Below, piece after piece: positions 41,091 through 50,825 of a DNA stretch of 64,000 bases. The first letter of the stretch is position 1; each line of letters opens with the position of its first letter. Both the position numbers and the translations under genes were made by a program. Under the pieces are notes generated by a model that worked only from the letters and a program-made list of their open reading frames with translations, made no database searches and was not told where the DNA came from. Source of the DNA: Meandrina meandrites (Eukaryota; Cnidaria; Anthozoa; Scleractinia; Meandrinidae); the NCBI GenBank assembly GCA_963693305.1, contig OY855904.1, forward strand, positions 11,921,996-11,985,995, written 5' to 3'.

Positions 41091-42775
41091 GCCATATTGT
41101 TCCCAGTTACTGTGTGATGAGATGAAACTCGCCACAGATTTTGTCTCTTTTCTGAAGTGGCAGATAGCCCTCTTACCAATGCAAGTGTTCAGATTGTCTG
41201 TTGGCACATTCACATTCCTGTAGTACTTTGGTAGACATTTCTCACAGTGTTCTCCTTCAGTATTGTGTTGACAACTAGTACAAATGCCGAGACCCAGAGT
41301 AGTGTTGTATGCACAGGCCAGTCCATGGTTATTGCACTGGCATTCTATTTCAAACCAGAAGAAACACAGTCAGACAATTCCAGGCCAAGTAAACATCATT
41401 TCAGCTACATTACAAATTCATTAAAGCACCTAGTAGATATTTGCCAATCATGATTAACACCTAGAACATAATTTATAACTTCATTTATGTAGTTGATTTT
41501 TGTCGCCTCTCTGTGGCTTCCGAGTAGAGCCCTGTACAAACCTTCACTATCAATAGTCAGGTATAATACTTTAAGGTATCAGCATACTTAACAATGAATA
41601 CTAAAATGCGAGACTTCTGAAAGGATGGCAACAAAACATCTGCCCATATGAACAAACTAGTGGAAGTAGGTGCAAAACATATTTCTAGTTCTTTTGCGAC
41701 ATAGGAAAATCAACCTTACTAACAAAAAAGAAGTAACTAACACAATACCTTGACATTCATTTGCATGGCTGGCATTAGCTGGCATCCATGGACGATTATT
41801 GAATAATGGCTTACACATTTCACAATCACCTCCCATAGTATTATGCTCGCACTCGCATGTTTCTTCCATGCGTGGTCCTGTGCAGTATTTAGCATGTCCA
41901 TTACAGTTGCACCGCCCAGTAATCACAATATCTGAGATGGCATAATAGTATTTGTTGAGAGTATCTTCAGTCTGAAATATTTTTTCAAGGCCATCTGTGG
42001 GTGGATATACAAGCCTGACTCGTACATTTGTTGCAAGCATGAAATTCTGAATGTCTTGATCAAAGTAACCACAACCTGGTTGGTACCGTGCATCAAATCT
42101 GTACTCCACCTTTCCATAATTTGTAGGATACCGTCCACTATAATCCTCAGTGCAGGTCACGTTAAATGGATTGTTTTTAAGGACAGGTGCTGTACCAGGC
42201 ATTTTGAAATAATCTTGACACTTGTAGGCAAAATACTGCAAAATGTTCCATGTTTTCCCAAAGTCGTTAGACTTCTCCAGAAACAGGGCCTGTGGTCTCT
42301 CATTATAAAATCTCAAAGTAATACCACCACTGATGTGGAAGGTTCTACCAAATGACAATGTAATATTTACCTTTAAAGGATAAGACTGATTTGAGAGACC
42401 TAGGTTGTTTGTTTCCCACCATGTCTGTGACTGCCACCAAGTTACTCGTTCAAGGGAATATGGGTTATTAAATTCCCTATTGTCAACCATATACTCTGGG
42501 AGGTGTCTTTTAGTAGTGCTGTTTGAATCACACTCAAAGCATCTTCTCCCTGGACCAAGCTCGCAGAATCCACCAGCCGGTGTGCCGCAGGTATTTGTAA
42601 CTGTAATATTTCTTTTATATGCCATGTTGACTGGGCTTGCAATACAAGGATGAGGCCTTCCTTCAGAATCGTAGCACCCATTGTAGCTGCAATCAGCAGC
42701 GGCATCTGTTAATGTGTTGAAGAAACACCAGAGAAACTGAACAAACAGTAAAGCCATTGGCCTGCAAATTTTCAT
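28702..42775 (-). CDS. Complete laminin chain with both LF and L4 domains, gene 2 (14 exons)
   Basis: Fourteen exons join in consistent phase into about 1,776 codons. Exons: 42775-41749, 41344-41177, 40337-40164, 39999-39790, 39309-38641, 38149-38003, 37634-37392, 37042-36876, 35892-35505, 35132-34911, 34172-34008, 33190-32412, 31636-31154, 29190-28702. Domain order: signal peptide, LN, four and a half LE repeats, a beta-type LF domain, two LE repeats, an L4 (laminin B/IV) domain split inside an LE repeat, further LE repeats, then about 575 residues of coiled coil ending in a Cys five codons after MPSV-like residues, suited to an interchain disulphide. There are no LG domains, so it is not an alpha chain. 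The coil start (CSSCYSSVQ) and C-terminus look gamma-like, the LF beta-like. It would form part of a secreted basement-membrane laminin trimer. Confidence 0.88.
30281..30848. mobile_element. MITE with about 240-bp inverted repeats, in laminin intron 13
   Basis: AAGGAGGCTCGCAACGGTTT at the left is mirrored by AACCGTTGTGAGCCTCCTT at the right. The arms continue inward past GACGTCACTGGTTACTATAG and AACTCAAAAACGAGT to a short centre. The open frame at 30470-30766 lies inside and is not a gene. Confidence 0.75.
31154..31636 (-). CDS. Laminin gene 2, exon 13 (coiled coil)
   Basis: Phase-0 exon beginning [14 protein letters not shown], a continuous heptad-rich helix with several N-glycosylation sequons. 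Two donors are possible: CAG|GTTAGT at 31154 and AAC|GTAAGT at 31133. Both keep the frame and differ by seven residues. Confidence 0.8.
31735..32290. repeat. Interspersed repeat, copy 1 (CGCGAAAATTAACCACGCG)
   Basis: Shares many words with 36270-36872: TTTCGCAAAAATTAACCACGCGA-like start, GTTTCGTTTTGTTATAnGG, TGTGCCAATTCTGAGAC, and an end with CCCGCGAAAATAAGTAA. The ends are inverted relative to each other, so it is a non-autonomous DNA transposon, here in laminin intron 12. Confidence 0.65.
32412..33190 (-). CDS. Laminin gene 2, exon 12 (start of coiled coil)
   Basis: Opens [14 protein letters not shown]: the paired Cys just before the coil is the expected laminin pattern. About 258 residues of long helix with acidic and Leu heptads follow. 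Phase 1 at the start, phase 0 at the end. Confidence 0.88.
34008..34172 (-). CDS. Laminin gene 2, exon 11 (LE repeat)
   Basis: One laminin EGF-like repeat, [12 protein letters not shown]... to SLFSCK, with eight-Cys spacing. Phase 1 to phase 1, flanked by good splice sites. Confidence 0.85.
34911..35132 (-). CDS. Laminin gene 2, exon 10 (LE repeats after L4)
   Basis: Begins [15 protein letters not shown], the second half of the LE repeat that hosts L4, then [12 protein letters not shown]... with further LE cysteines. Phase 1 to phase 1. Confidence 0.85.
35505..35892 (-). CDS. Laminin gene 2, exon 9 (second half of L4)
   Basis: L4 features are visible: [16 protein letters not shown], then a helix with [15 protein letters not shown], and closing [13 protein letters not shown], which resumes the interrupted LE repeat. 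Phase 0 in, phase 1 out. Confidence 0.85.
36270..36872. repeat. Interspersed repeat, copy 2 (intron 8)
   Basis: Second copy of the element at 31735-32290. Its right end reaches to within a few bases of the donor site of exon 8 (36875), so the repeat may contribute sequence to that splice region. Confidence 0.6.
36876..37042 (-). CDS. Laminin gene 2, exon 8 (first half of L4)
   Basis: [15 protein letters not shown] leads to [19 protein letters not shown], the strongly conserved L4 core (A-P-x-x-F-L-G ... SYGQ). Preceded by a GC-AG intron. Confidence 0.87.
37392..37634 (-). CDS. Laminin gene 2, exon 7 (LE repeat plus LE half before L4)
   Basis: [14 protein letters not shown] is a full LE repeat. 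[12 protein letters not shown] followed by STITSHF is the typical half repeat leading into L4. The donor is GC (ACAG|GCAAGT); joining it to the TTTGCAG acceptor of exon 8 restores phase. Confidence 0.85.
38003..38149 (-). CDS. Laminin gene 2, exon 6 (LE repeat after LF)
   Basis: [20 protein letters not shown] to GFSSSGC, one LE repeat directly behind the LF domain, as in beta chains. Phase 1 to phase 1. Confidence 0.87.
38641..39309 (-). CDS. Laminin gene 2, exon 5 (LF domain)
   Basis: Ends an LE repeat ([13 protein letters not shown]), then a 200-residue LF domain. Matches to the beta-chain LF pattern include [43 protein letters not shown] and [12 protein letters not shown] just before the next LE. 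The identification rests on this ordered series. A single exon encodes the whole domain. Confidence 0.85.
39790..39999 (-). CDS. Laminin gene 2, exon 4 (LE repeats)
   Basis: [20 protein letters not shown] to ITEDKDC, then the start of the LE that leads into LF ([13 protein letters not shown]). Read directly between a TTCCTTCAG acceptor and ACAG|GTGAGT donor. Phase 1 to phase 1. Confidence 0.85.
40164..40337 (-). CDS. Laminin gene 2, exon 3 (LE repeat)
   Basis: [14 protein letters not shown] to NPPGEC, a complete LE repeat between TTCCTTGCAG and GAG|GTTAGC. Phase 1 to phase 1. Confidence 0.87.
41012..41090. repeat. (TGAT)n microsatellite in laminin intron 2
   Basis: About 17 tetranucleotide units, with a short TGGT variant block at the left. 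Minus-strand frames reading NQSI repeats are only this microsatellite. Confidence 0.95.
41177..41344 (-). CDS. Laminin gene 2, exon 2 (LE repeat)
   Basis: [16 protein letters not shown] to TDNLNTC, the second LE repeat, between AAATAG and G|GTAAGA. Phase 1 to phase 1. Confidence 0.87.
41749..42775 (-). CDS. Laminin gene 2, exon 1 (signal peptide, LN, LE1)
   Basis: [16 protein letters not shown] signal peptide, then an LN domain with [35 protein letters not shown] and [14 protein letters not shown], closing with the first LE repeat. An in-frame ATG lies 13 codons upstream (42814); either could be used. Ends TGTCAAG|GTATTG in phase 1. Confidence 0.87.
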
Positions 42776-42814
42776 CTTGAAAGGAGTGCTTATAAATCCA
42801 CATGAAAACATCAC

Positions 42815-43597
42815 AGCTTAGTTTAAAACAAGTTAGATGGTCATCTCTATCAAGAAGTTTAACGTAGATATACGAGAAAAGCTGCTGAATGCAGAGCAGT
42901 TTTATGTGAAGTACACCCAACAATTAGTGGTGTTAATCTGATATGGCACTAGAGGAAAAGGAAAATTCTTCAATATGGTAATTTGACCATATTCTTATTC
43001 ATGCTGATGATTAATTAAAAGGAATAGTACAAAATATTTTGACATATTTTTTTGCCTAAACCTACAGCAGCATTGGAAAGTTAAGGGAAGAGAAATGTAC
43101 TGTTCAGATCAGCAAGTCGAATCAAAAGCAAGTCGAAAGTAACATGCTGACTCAGTTAAAGTTGCAAGGATAAAGAGTAATCAAAATGCAGTCATCTTCA
43201 TTCTTATTTAGTTACTAGAAAATATTTTGACATAAGCAACCGTTTTACCTTCATTTGCATGTTATATATAAGCTTAGCTTCACGCGGAGGTTAGATGTTT
43301 TGCAGGTACTTGGAATGTCGCCAGCAAAGGGCGCACGCGGCACACAAACCGCGTTTTTCGCTGCCGCATATTCATTAGTAGACTGTTTAACTTGGATTGA
43401 ATTTTAACTTCAGCTAAATGGTTGCTGAAGAAGATTACTTCGTCAAGCAACAATTGGCCTTGCCCTTCCATGAGGAAGACAGAATGGCAGCTCGAATTTT
43501 GCGCCATTTTTTCACAGTATTCAACGAGTTACATTGTTTGTGGTATTACATGACGTAAGAAGAGACCGCTTGCCAAGCTAGACCGGCAATTTCCAAA
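42815..43597. promoter_or_regulatory. Shared upstream region, laminin gene 2 and NDUFAF3-like gene
   Basis: The two genes diverge from this 0.8-kb gap, which must hold the NDUFAF3-like promoter and any upstream exon of the laminin gene. No specific element was recognised apart from a TATATATAAGC phrase near 43264, in plus orientation. Confidence 0.4.
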
Positions 43598-43650
43598 ATG
43601 GCGAACATTTTCCGCTGTTCAAAGCATCTTTTGAGAGGACCAGTCTGCTT
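43598..43650 (+). CDS. NDUFAF3: NDUFAF3-like, exon 1
   Basis: ATG GCG AAC ATT... encodes MANIFRCSKHLLRGPVC, a basic amphipathic start, ending TT|GTAAGT in phase 2. Confidence 0.8.
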
Positions 43651-46600
43651 GTAAGTGTTAAGACGAATATTTATGTCTGTTGCTATGAATTACATAGATT
43701 TTCATTAAATTCAATAATTCCTTTCTTGCTTCATTGATCTTTGCCTTATTACTACCACTGATCAGCCTTTGATACACACTCTTTAGCGACGTAATTCTCA
43801 AAATTTGATGGCAAGCTTATTTTAATCTCAACAGGATTCCCAGAAGATTTGAACAACATAGTGTAGAAAAAGAACCAATCAAGACAACAGTTAGTTTTAT
43901 AACAGATGTCAAAGACAAGCATGGGATGCTGAACACCCAGCCATTTGTTACATCTTACAGCACTCGAGGTTTTCATATCAAGGGTATCAAGGTGTTTGGC
44001 TCTGTAGCAATTCTTCCTTCGGCATTTTATCACTGGCGGGTAAGTAACTTATGCACGTGGGAAAAGGCAGTGGCCTAATGGTTGGTGCACTGGACTCCAG
44101 ATCAAGAGGTCTAGGTTCATGTCCTGGGCCAGGATCATTCATTCTCAGCCCTAGAGGTGCATGTCCCTCTTAGCCGGGGTGGGGAGGGGGCCTTTGAACA
44201 AGAAACAGGTGGAGCTCTGGGGACACATGATTTGATTGGTTAGATAATTTTTTAACAAAAGGAATTTTAATCTAGGGAACCTTATCAACCATTTTAAAAT
44301 TCATTTGTTCTAAGACAGTTTAAAACAGTGTTGATTGGATTGGCTAGATTAAATTTCCTTTGTTTAAATCTAGCCAATCAAATCATTGTCCCCAGAGCTA
44401 CCTTTTAGTCATGCAAAGTTCACACTGGCTCAGAGGAACAAGGGGCTCTGGTGACGAGAATGAGGATCATCCAACCCTCCAAGTTTATTTCTTTCCTTAG
44501 AAGCCATTTGGCCACCAACTGCTGAAGTTTGGCCGCCAGTGAAAAATACTTGTCGCTAAATTAAGCTCACGCTTTCTATTCTTCTTCTCAATTTTAGTTG
44601 CCAGGCTGGCGACTTCTGTTCCAATTTAGTCGCCAGCTCCAAAATTTTAGTCACCATGGCAACTAAAATGGTCTTAACTTGGAGGGTTTTCATCATGTTA
44701 TTGGTGCTACAGGTACTGAACTTAACTATTTCCATCAATACAGTGACATGGCAATTACTCGCACCTCCAAGGGAAACAAAAATTTGTTTAAAAAAATAGG
44801 GATTCCACATGACTGTACTCAAGTACTGTCTTCTAGTAAGGTTGACTCTTCCTAGGACAACAGTGTAACATGTTAAGAAGTATAAATTTAGAGTAAGGTG
44901 ACCATTGTTTTTTCTTTGCCAGTGATATATTTTTGTTACATCTTGAAGGTTACCAAACCGGAAGATATAACTCCAGAGAGTCTGGCTCTGTTTACAATAA
45001 TGGAACCTCCAATTGGTATGTCGCATATAATTTTTTTCTTTATAAGTCAACCACATTTTTCCATGGTCATTTTTCCATGGTTGTAAATATTGTTGCTGAT
45101 TATTTTTTGTTACGTACTTTAGACACATTTAAGGATAGAAGTCACTTACAATTTTAGCCAAAAATCAATGTGCTTGTGTTTATGGTCTATCAGAGAAACA
45201 GGGTTTGGCATTTAGTCAGCCAAGTCACTGGGCTACTATTCTTGAAATGTACTAGCCCAATACACAACTCTGTGGCCCTTCAACAATAATGATCTTAAAA
45301 GAATCAAATTAAATATTATATATTTTAAATTTTCTACTTACCAGTGGGTTAGTAAATGTTATACATTTACTAGCCCAAGCTCATTTTTACTAGCCTCAGC
45401 CTACTGGGCTAGTGGAGATATCGAACCCTGGAGAAATGTCAGTGATTCATGAGAAAACTGATCAGATATTCAAGAATTTACAATTGGAGAACATGAAAAA
45501 AGGCCTTCGTATAATTTAAAATTCTTAGACCATAAAAATAACATCATAAAATGAAGACACTGTACAGTTTGTAGTGCCCTTTCCATGTTCTGTAAGACTG
45601 TAGAAAACTCAGCACCAAATTTTGCCCCAAATATAGATGTTTGTGTCGATTTTTGCCAAATGTGGTATTACAGTGTTCAGTTTTTCAGTAAAGAAAGACT
45701 TTTTCTAAAACAAAATGTCACTAATTTTCTTATTATTTTCTTTATTTTCTTGTCTAGACTTTTTCTTTTTCTTTTATGGATGATTTATTTACTTTTTCTT
45801 GTAAAAACAAAAGTACCTATAATTTGACTTTTAACATATTAGTATGTTGTTGTTGTTCTCGTCGTCCCTTCTTGGGTAAGTTTTCTTGAGGTGCTTGGTG
45901 CCATCCAGGGAAGAACAAAATACTAAGGTTCAAATTATCTAACACCCCTGAAGAACCCTTTGTTGGTTTAATTCATGACAACACAAAATAGATGTAGGTG
46001 CATTCATTTTGGTGAAATCTGAATCACTAGAAAGTGTGCTACAAGTCAGTTTATTATCAGTGGTGACTGATCCATGTATATTTTCTACAAACTACCAGTA
46101 CTCTGTAAGCAATTAATATGCATTTTATTTTTATTTTTCATTTTTATTTTGTATAGAGATTGTAGTTGTGGGGACAGGAGAGAAGATATTACGTCTAGAC
46201 CCTGAGATACACAGCTACTTAAAGAAGCACAATATTCTCTTAGAAGTTCAGGATACAGTAAGTTATATAATCCCAGTTCTTGTTAATATGTTAGTGTTTT
46301 TTGCCCACGGTCATTTTTGCCCACAGGTGAGGCCTTCCAAGGGGGGTTCTGATGTCACTTTGTCGCTCATTTTCCATCCCACCTGTCGCCTATATGGCTT
46401 GAGACAAATTTTGCTGTCGCAAATTGTCGCTTTTTTACCATCAGTTTCTGTCGGCTGTCGGTGTTCTGGAACAAGATTGTCGCTACATTTTTAGCAAAGT
46501 TTTCAGCGATGTCGCCTGTCGCCAAAACCCCTTGGAAGGCCTCACAGGTAGTCCTCTTTTTTCTTGACTGCACAAGAGTGCAAAATATAGTTCAAGGTCC

Positions 46601-48151
46601 CATGGTTCTCTCAAGGGGAAAAGAACTTTCCAATAAGAGATACCATCTTAGAGAGTGTATTGTAGGATAATGTCATTTTTGGTGTAGCTAAGCTGATTAA
46701 CAAGCCCAGCCAAATTGTATTACCCTGTTCATTTTACCTAAGGGATGGATTATTTTATTTTATTTTATTATTTTTTTTTTTTTTGGGGGGGGGGATTAAT
46801 TTTTGCTGTGAAGAAATTTTTGGTAATTGCCACAACCACCACCTCCCCTCCTCAAAAAACCTCCCATCCATAAATTACTCTTCTTGTTAGTGTTGTTAGT
46901 TTAATCTATCACAGTAGTTTTATTAAGAAAAGCATACATCAAGGCTCTTGCAGTTCACTTAAAATAAAAAATTACTGGTGCAAATAAAACATACATAGAG
47001 GACATTACATGGTGGTGAGAAGTTATGAATTTTATGTTCGAGTGGCAAAATCAATTTCTCAAGAGTGAGTGCAGCGAATGAGTGAGATATTGTTTTTGCC
47101 ACATGAAAATAAAATTTATATCTTTGAACCAACATGTAATGTTCTTTTTATCATAAACACAAAACCTTCAGAAGTGAATCAGAAGCACAAACCTTTAATA
47201 TATAAACTCTTGCAGTTCAGTGGCTGGAATTCCTTAACTATCTCTCCTTTCGTCTAGTTTGCAAGAAACCCATTGAATTGTTTTAAGTCATGTTAAGTTT
47301 CCTTTTTCATGTTTGTATTTTCCTGCTCCTTAGTAAGAAACTTTATGTTGGCTTCAGTGAACTTACAGGGTCCGGAATTAACCTTCATGTTTGTATTTTC
47401 CTGCTCCTTGGTAAACAATTTTATGTCGGCTTCAGTGAACTTTGTCTTAACTTGTCTATCACTTGCCACCTTTCAACTGGTGTTTGGCAACATTTGGCAG
47501 CCGTGCATTGGCACAAATGACATCATTGATATCCTCAGCATATAGAAAATACGCCACCATGATCCCAGATGTAATTTCATATGAATTTTATAAGGGGTCT
47601 ATTTTCCAGTTAAACTCTTCTGTTTAGGTATATAATAAAATCAATTAATTAATTTTTTTGGGGGGGGAAGGGGGGTTCTTTGTTAGATTGGGGGTGGGGT
47701 GCTGGAGAGAGGAGGTAGTCGAGATAGGAGAGTGAACAGAGTGGCAATTCCCACAACATTCACAGCATCCACTGGATGCAACAACATCCAACAACATTCC
47801 CACAGCATCCACACAGGGTAGGAGAGTAGGAATTCCCAAGAAATCGTGACAAAGTTTGCAACATTGCATAATATTTTGCAACAGAAATAGGCAGGAACAA
47901 CTAAGAAAAGGTTTAGAAAGATATGGAAAGTGGGATATACAGACTATCCCCTGCCCCCTACACCCTTACCTTACTATCTCCCACCACCCTTGTAATTGCC
48001 TGCATAAATGTGAACATCTCCCTCTCTTAAATGATCTTACAGTGTCACTTTTCTTTAGGCAAATGCAACTGCTACATTCAACTTCCTTTTGGAAGAAACA
48101 CGGCTTGTTGGGGGTGCTTTTATTCCACCACGGTCATTAGAGGAAGACTGA
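43598..48151 (+). CDS. NDUFAF3: NDUFAF3-like complex I assembly factor, 5 exons
   Basis: Five exons (43598-43650, 43835-44039, 44949-45015, 46157-46257, 48059-48151) join in frame to about 172 residues. The joined product has a short basic N-terminus suited to mitochondrial import, then the MTH938/DUF498-type domain: SYSTRGFHIKG, VFGSVAILPSAFYHW, EDITPESLALF, IEIVVVGTGEKI, ILLEVQDT, ANATATFNFLLEE, and closing VGGAFIPP. That motif order is characteristic of NDUFAF3, which helps assemble the mitochondrial NADH dehydrogenase module. All introns are GT-AG. Introns carry many short DNA transposons. A candidate AATAAA poly(A) signal lies at 48489. Confidence 0.9.
43835..44039 (+). CDS. NDUFAF3: NDUFAF3-like, exon 2
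   Basis: Starts after CTCAACAG with IPRRFEQHS and holds the conserved YSTRGFHIKGIKVFGS region. Ends CGG|GTAAGT in phase 0. Confidence 0.88.
44056..44205 (+). mobile_element. tRNA-derived SINE fragment
   Basis: A-box-like GTGGCCTAATGGTTGG and B-box-like AGGTTCATGTCC are about 45 bp apart, the spacing of a tRNA-type internal promoter. Lies in NDUFAF3-like intron 2. It is not a tRNA gene because the acceptor stem does not close. Confidence 0.5.
44212..44399. mobile_element. MITE with AGCTCTGGGGACA ends
   Basis: AGCTCTGGGGACACATGATT... is mirrored by AATCATTGTCCCCAGAGCT; inner words GATTGGTTAGA/TCTAGCCAATC and AATTTTAAAAT-like segments also pair. Confidence 0.7.
44473..44689. mobile_element. 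MITE with AACCCTCCAAGTT ends
   Basis: AACCCTCCAAGTT at left, AACTTGGAGGGTT at right. The interior is full of degenerate TTTAGTCGCCA words. Confidence 0.65.
44949..45015 (+). CDS. NDUFAF3: NDUFAF3-like, exon 3
   Basis: VTKPEDITPESLALFTIMEP. An upstream CTTTGCCAG acceptor at 44922 would bring an immediate in-frame stop, so the weaker TTGAAG site is chosen. Confidence 0.82.
45199..45430. mobile_element. Degenerate MITE, CAGGGTTTGG ends
   Basis: CAGGGTTTGGCA is mirrored imperfectly by TCGAACCCTG. CACTGGGCTA and its partner GGGCTAGTG flank repeated TACTAGCCCA words. Confidence 0.5.
46157..46257 (+). CDS. NDUFAF3: NDUFAF3-like, exon 4
   Basis: EIVVVGTGEKILRLDPEIHS to LLEVQDT, between TTTTGTATAG and ACA|GTAAGT. 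Confidence 0.88.
46328..46544. mobile_element. MITE with TGAGGCCTTCCAAGGGG ends and CAGG duplication
   Basis: A 17-bp perfect terminal repeat, flanked by CAGG on both sides (46324-46327 and 46545-46548), a candidate 4-bp target duplication. The interior holds many TGTCGC words, like the element at 44473. Confidence 0.75.
47309..47444. repeat. Two-copy tandem repeat, 77-bp period
   Basis: CATGTTTGTATTTTCCTGCT recurs at 47309 and 47386, each followed by CTTTATGTTGGCTTCAGTGAACTT-like sequence. Intronic, not coding. Confidence 0.75.
48059..48151 (+). CDS. NDUFAF3: NDUFAF3-like, exon 5 with stop
   Basis: ANATATFNFLLEETRLVGGA to LEED and TGA, after TTTTCTTTAG. Confidence 0.88.
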   Translation, partial: ANATATFNFLLEETRLVGGAFIPPRSLEED

Positions 48152-48899
48152 CAATCATTTCTGCCACATTAGAAAATGATGTTGAATGCACAGTGGATTA
48201 CAGCAGAGCTGAGCTGCTCTTAAATACGATGCAGGTACTGAAAGATGGCAATAAAGAGAAGAGAACTTTAGACAGCTCCCTTAATTCAATTTTACAAACT
48301 TGTTCTATGTTCAGTGGTAAGGCTGGAGACCATTAAGACATTTCCATGGACATTTAAATGAGGTGAAAGCTTGTCAGAAGAAGTACACAAAGAAACATTG
48401 TCATTTAATGGGAGAATGGACTACAGTAATGCCTTGTCCTTGTACTGAAGGAAGAATTTCAAAATCACTGGATTGCTGTTCCTATTAAAATAAATATTTG
48501 TCTACAAGAGTACTGAGTATCTTTACTCATGATTAGGTCATTTATGCAGAATAACTCAGCCCTGTGAAGACAACTTGCATTCATCAGGTTTTTTGTTGCA
48601 TGGTCTAAAAATCCAAAAGTGCCAAATGAAATTTCAATTCAGATTGCTGACTGGGAGAATACTGGCCACTCTTGACAGTGTAAAGTATATCAAGTGCAGT
48701 GAGGTACGCATATAAAGACTAAGAGCCTGTATTCTTCAAGTACAGTCCCAAGCAAGTTTGTTTAATAAGAGATGCCTCATTTAAATGACATAATGATAGA
48801 AATAGAGCTGTAGAAACTCTACCCAAGTAGAGCTCCCTTAGTTGGTGGTAATCTGTCAGATTCAGCTTGTCTCTTCTAAAACAACGACCACCTACGCTC

Positions 48900-50770
48900 T
48901 TTGACAGTTTTAACTGTGGTCTTTGGCTGGTACAGCTGGCTGGCTAAGGATCTAAGGATCGACACATTGACCTCTTCAAATTCTTTCTAGCAAGTCGGTT
49001 TTCTTTTCCTGAGAAACTAACCTTGTTATCAACCCCTGTTAAGGCATGGAATGCTGGTAGTGCGGCTTTACTGGCTGATCCAAGAGCTTCTACAGTTGGT
49101 TGCAACTTGATTGTTCGGCGAGTTGTTGCTGATCCAGTCACAAAACTTGTAGTTGAACACATCTCTGGATAGCGCCTGATAGCTAACACTAAAACGTCAG
49201 TGTCTGGAGGATAGATCGAATAGCATCTAGCGCATGGAGGATAATCTGTGTCCGCTTCTTCGTGGTCGCTCTGCAAATGGCTTACGTGCTTGTGTGTTGC
49301 TTTGCACTCTGTCGCCCACGCCACAATGACCTGCTTCCCTGTAGCCTCACCTCTCTCCATCACCTTCTGGGCCAGAAAAGCTGTTAGTTCTGCTTTGGTC
49401 TTGGTATGGCATAGGAGTTTCTTCAAAGTAAATTTAGTGATATGAGTTGAATCCATGATATGGTAGTAAATGGGTTCTGGAGTGCCTTGTCGCTTGCTCC
49501 GAATAGCAGACTGTATTTGACGAAAAGACGGGCCATGAAATGTTCTGCTAGGTCTTTACAAGTCTTGATCCAGTCTGGCTTGTCTAACGATTAGACTTCT
49601 GCCATGCCATCAACAATTGCGACTCTGACATCGCTACTGCCTATGGAACTCGTACTTGACTCTGCACTTTTTTTTTCTCAAGGATGTGCATCAACATGCT
49701 CTTGGAAGAGCAATGCATCATTGTCCCATCTGAAGCAAATAGGGCCCTTGGAACTACCGTGAACTCGTAGAGACCGATAGCCTCTTTGATGTCAATATCT
49801 GAGCGACTCATTAGGCGCGCAAACAGAGACCTGTCCTCTTTCAGCTCCACCACTCGCTCTACTGTCTTAACTTTGATCACCTTCCCATTACTTTTCCATG
49901 TCTGTAATTTACGCTTCTTCATCACAGCCCAGATTTGACTCTACCTTCTACAAACAAGCTGAACAATTTTTTCCCTATTTCACTCTGTTGAACCAGATCT
50001 TTCTTCGTCTTTTTGCACACAAATTTCTTCGTGACCAGATTATAAAGGTCGGTATTTGATCCAGCATTATCATCAGGTGAAAAGGGGTCAGTGTAGCTCT
50101 TGATTGTCTGCGTCAGCTGATGGATGGCTTTTTCTCGCTCGTCGTAAAAGCAGGAAGCAAGTCATGGTGGTGTTCTTGTGTATCTGTAGTCAGGCCTGCC
50201 ATAGATTTGGCCTCCGTTGCTAGTCTTGCTAGTTCTGGAGCAATAAGGAAAAACTTTGTCTGTGCGCTTCGCCTCTACCGCACAAAATGGAACTTCCTGG
50301 TTCTTGTTTACTACCCAGTTGCCGTTGGTGAAGTCTTCGTATAAGAGGGGGTCTGTGTCCTTCAGGGATGCCATCTCGGCGAGATAAACAGGGATCATTC
50401 GCGCGCAATTAATTTTGTCATGAGCAAAGAAGTACTTAGTGAAGAGTTCTAAGAAAGAAAGATGTAACTGCCAGTTCCCAGTGCGCACAGCCTTAATTAA
50501 GGAGAACATCTCCATGACCATCCTCATATAGTAACGCGTTACTACAAACAACGGACTGCTGTTGTTCTGAGTGTCGTACTTAAACATTTTCATGATGACT
50601 TCAGATGAATTAATAACATCAATGAATCGTTGATTAGCTCTCTCGATTCTCTCCTTTACACCTTCTCTGCACGCGTCACTGAGATCCCTTGATAACTGCC
50701 AAGACGCTGTCGTAGGTCTGGCTCATTCTTTAGAAAGCCTCCTAAGTATAGTCTAAAGAAGGATTAATTT
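48900..50770 (-). pseudogene. Decayed transposon-type gene with EADT...DTDVLVL motif
   Basis: Three reading-frame pieces in the same strand and order (50593-50162, 49925-49641, 49456-48944) look like parts of one large protein separated by frame shifts and stops. The first holds VRTGNWQLHLSFLELFTKYF; the last holds SDHEEADTDY and PPDTDVLVLAIRRYPEM followed by ALPAFHALTGVDNKVSFSGK. Proteins with these phrases are, to my knowledge, repetitive in corals, hydra and other invertebrates. The acidic E-E-A-D and D-T-D motifs recall XPG/FEN-like nucleases, but that is a weak inference. Orientation and decay suggest a dead transposable-element gene. Confidence 0.6.
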
Positions 50771-50825
50771 TGAGAAAGTTTGACAAGCTATTGTGAACAT
50801 TTAAAAACGGTTACATGCATTTTTC

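Noticed and set aside
40931..41213. ORFs reading [10 protein letters not shown] repeats
   Set aside because: They are translations of a TGAT microsatellite in an intron.
44923..44948. Stronger-looking acceptor for NDUFAF3-like exon 3
   Set aside because: Using it adds an in-frame stop at once; the later TTGAAG site keeps phase and family alignment.
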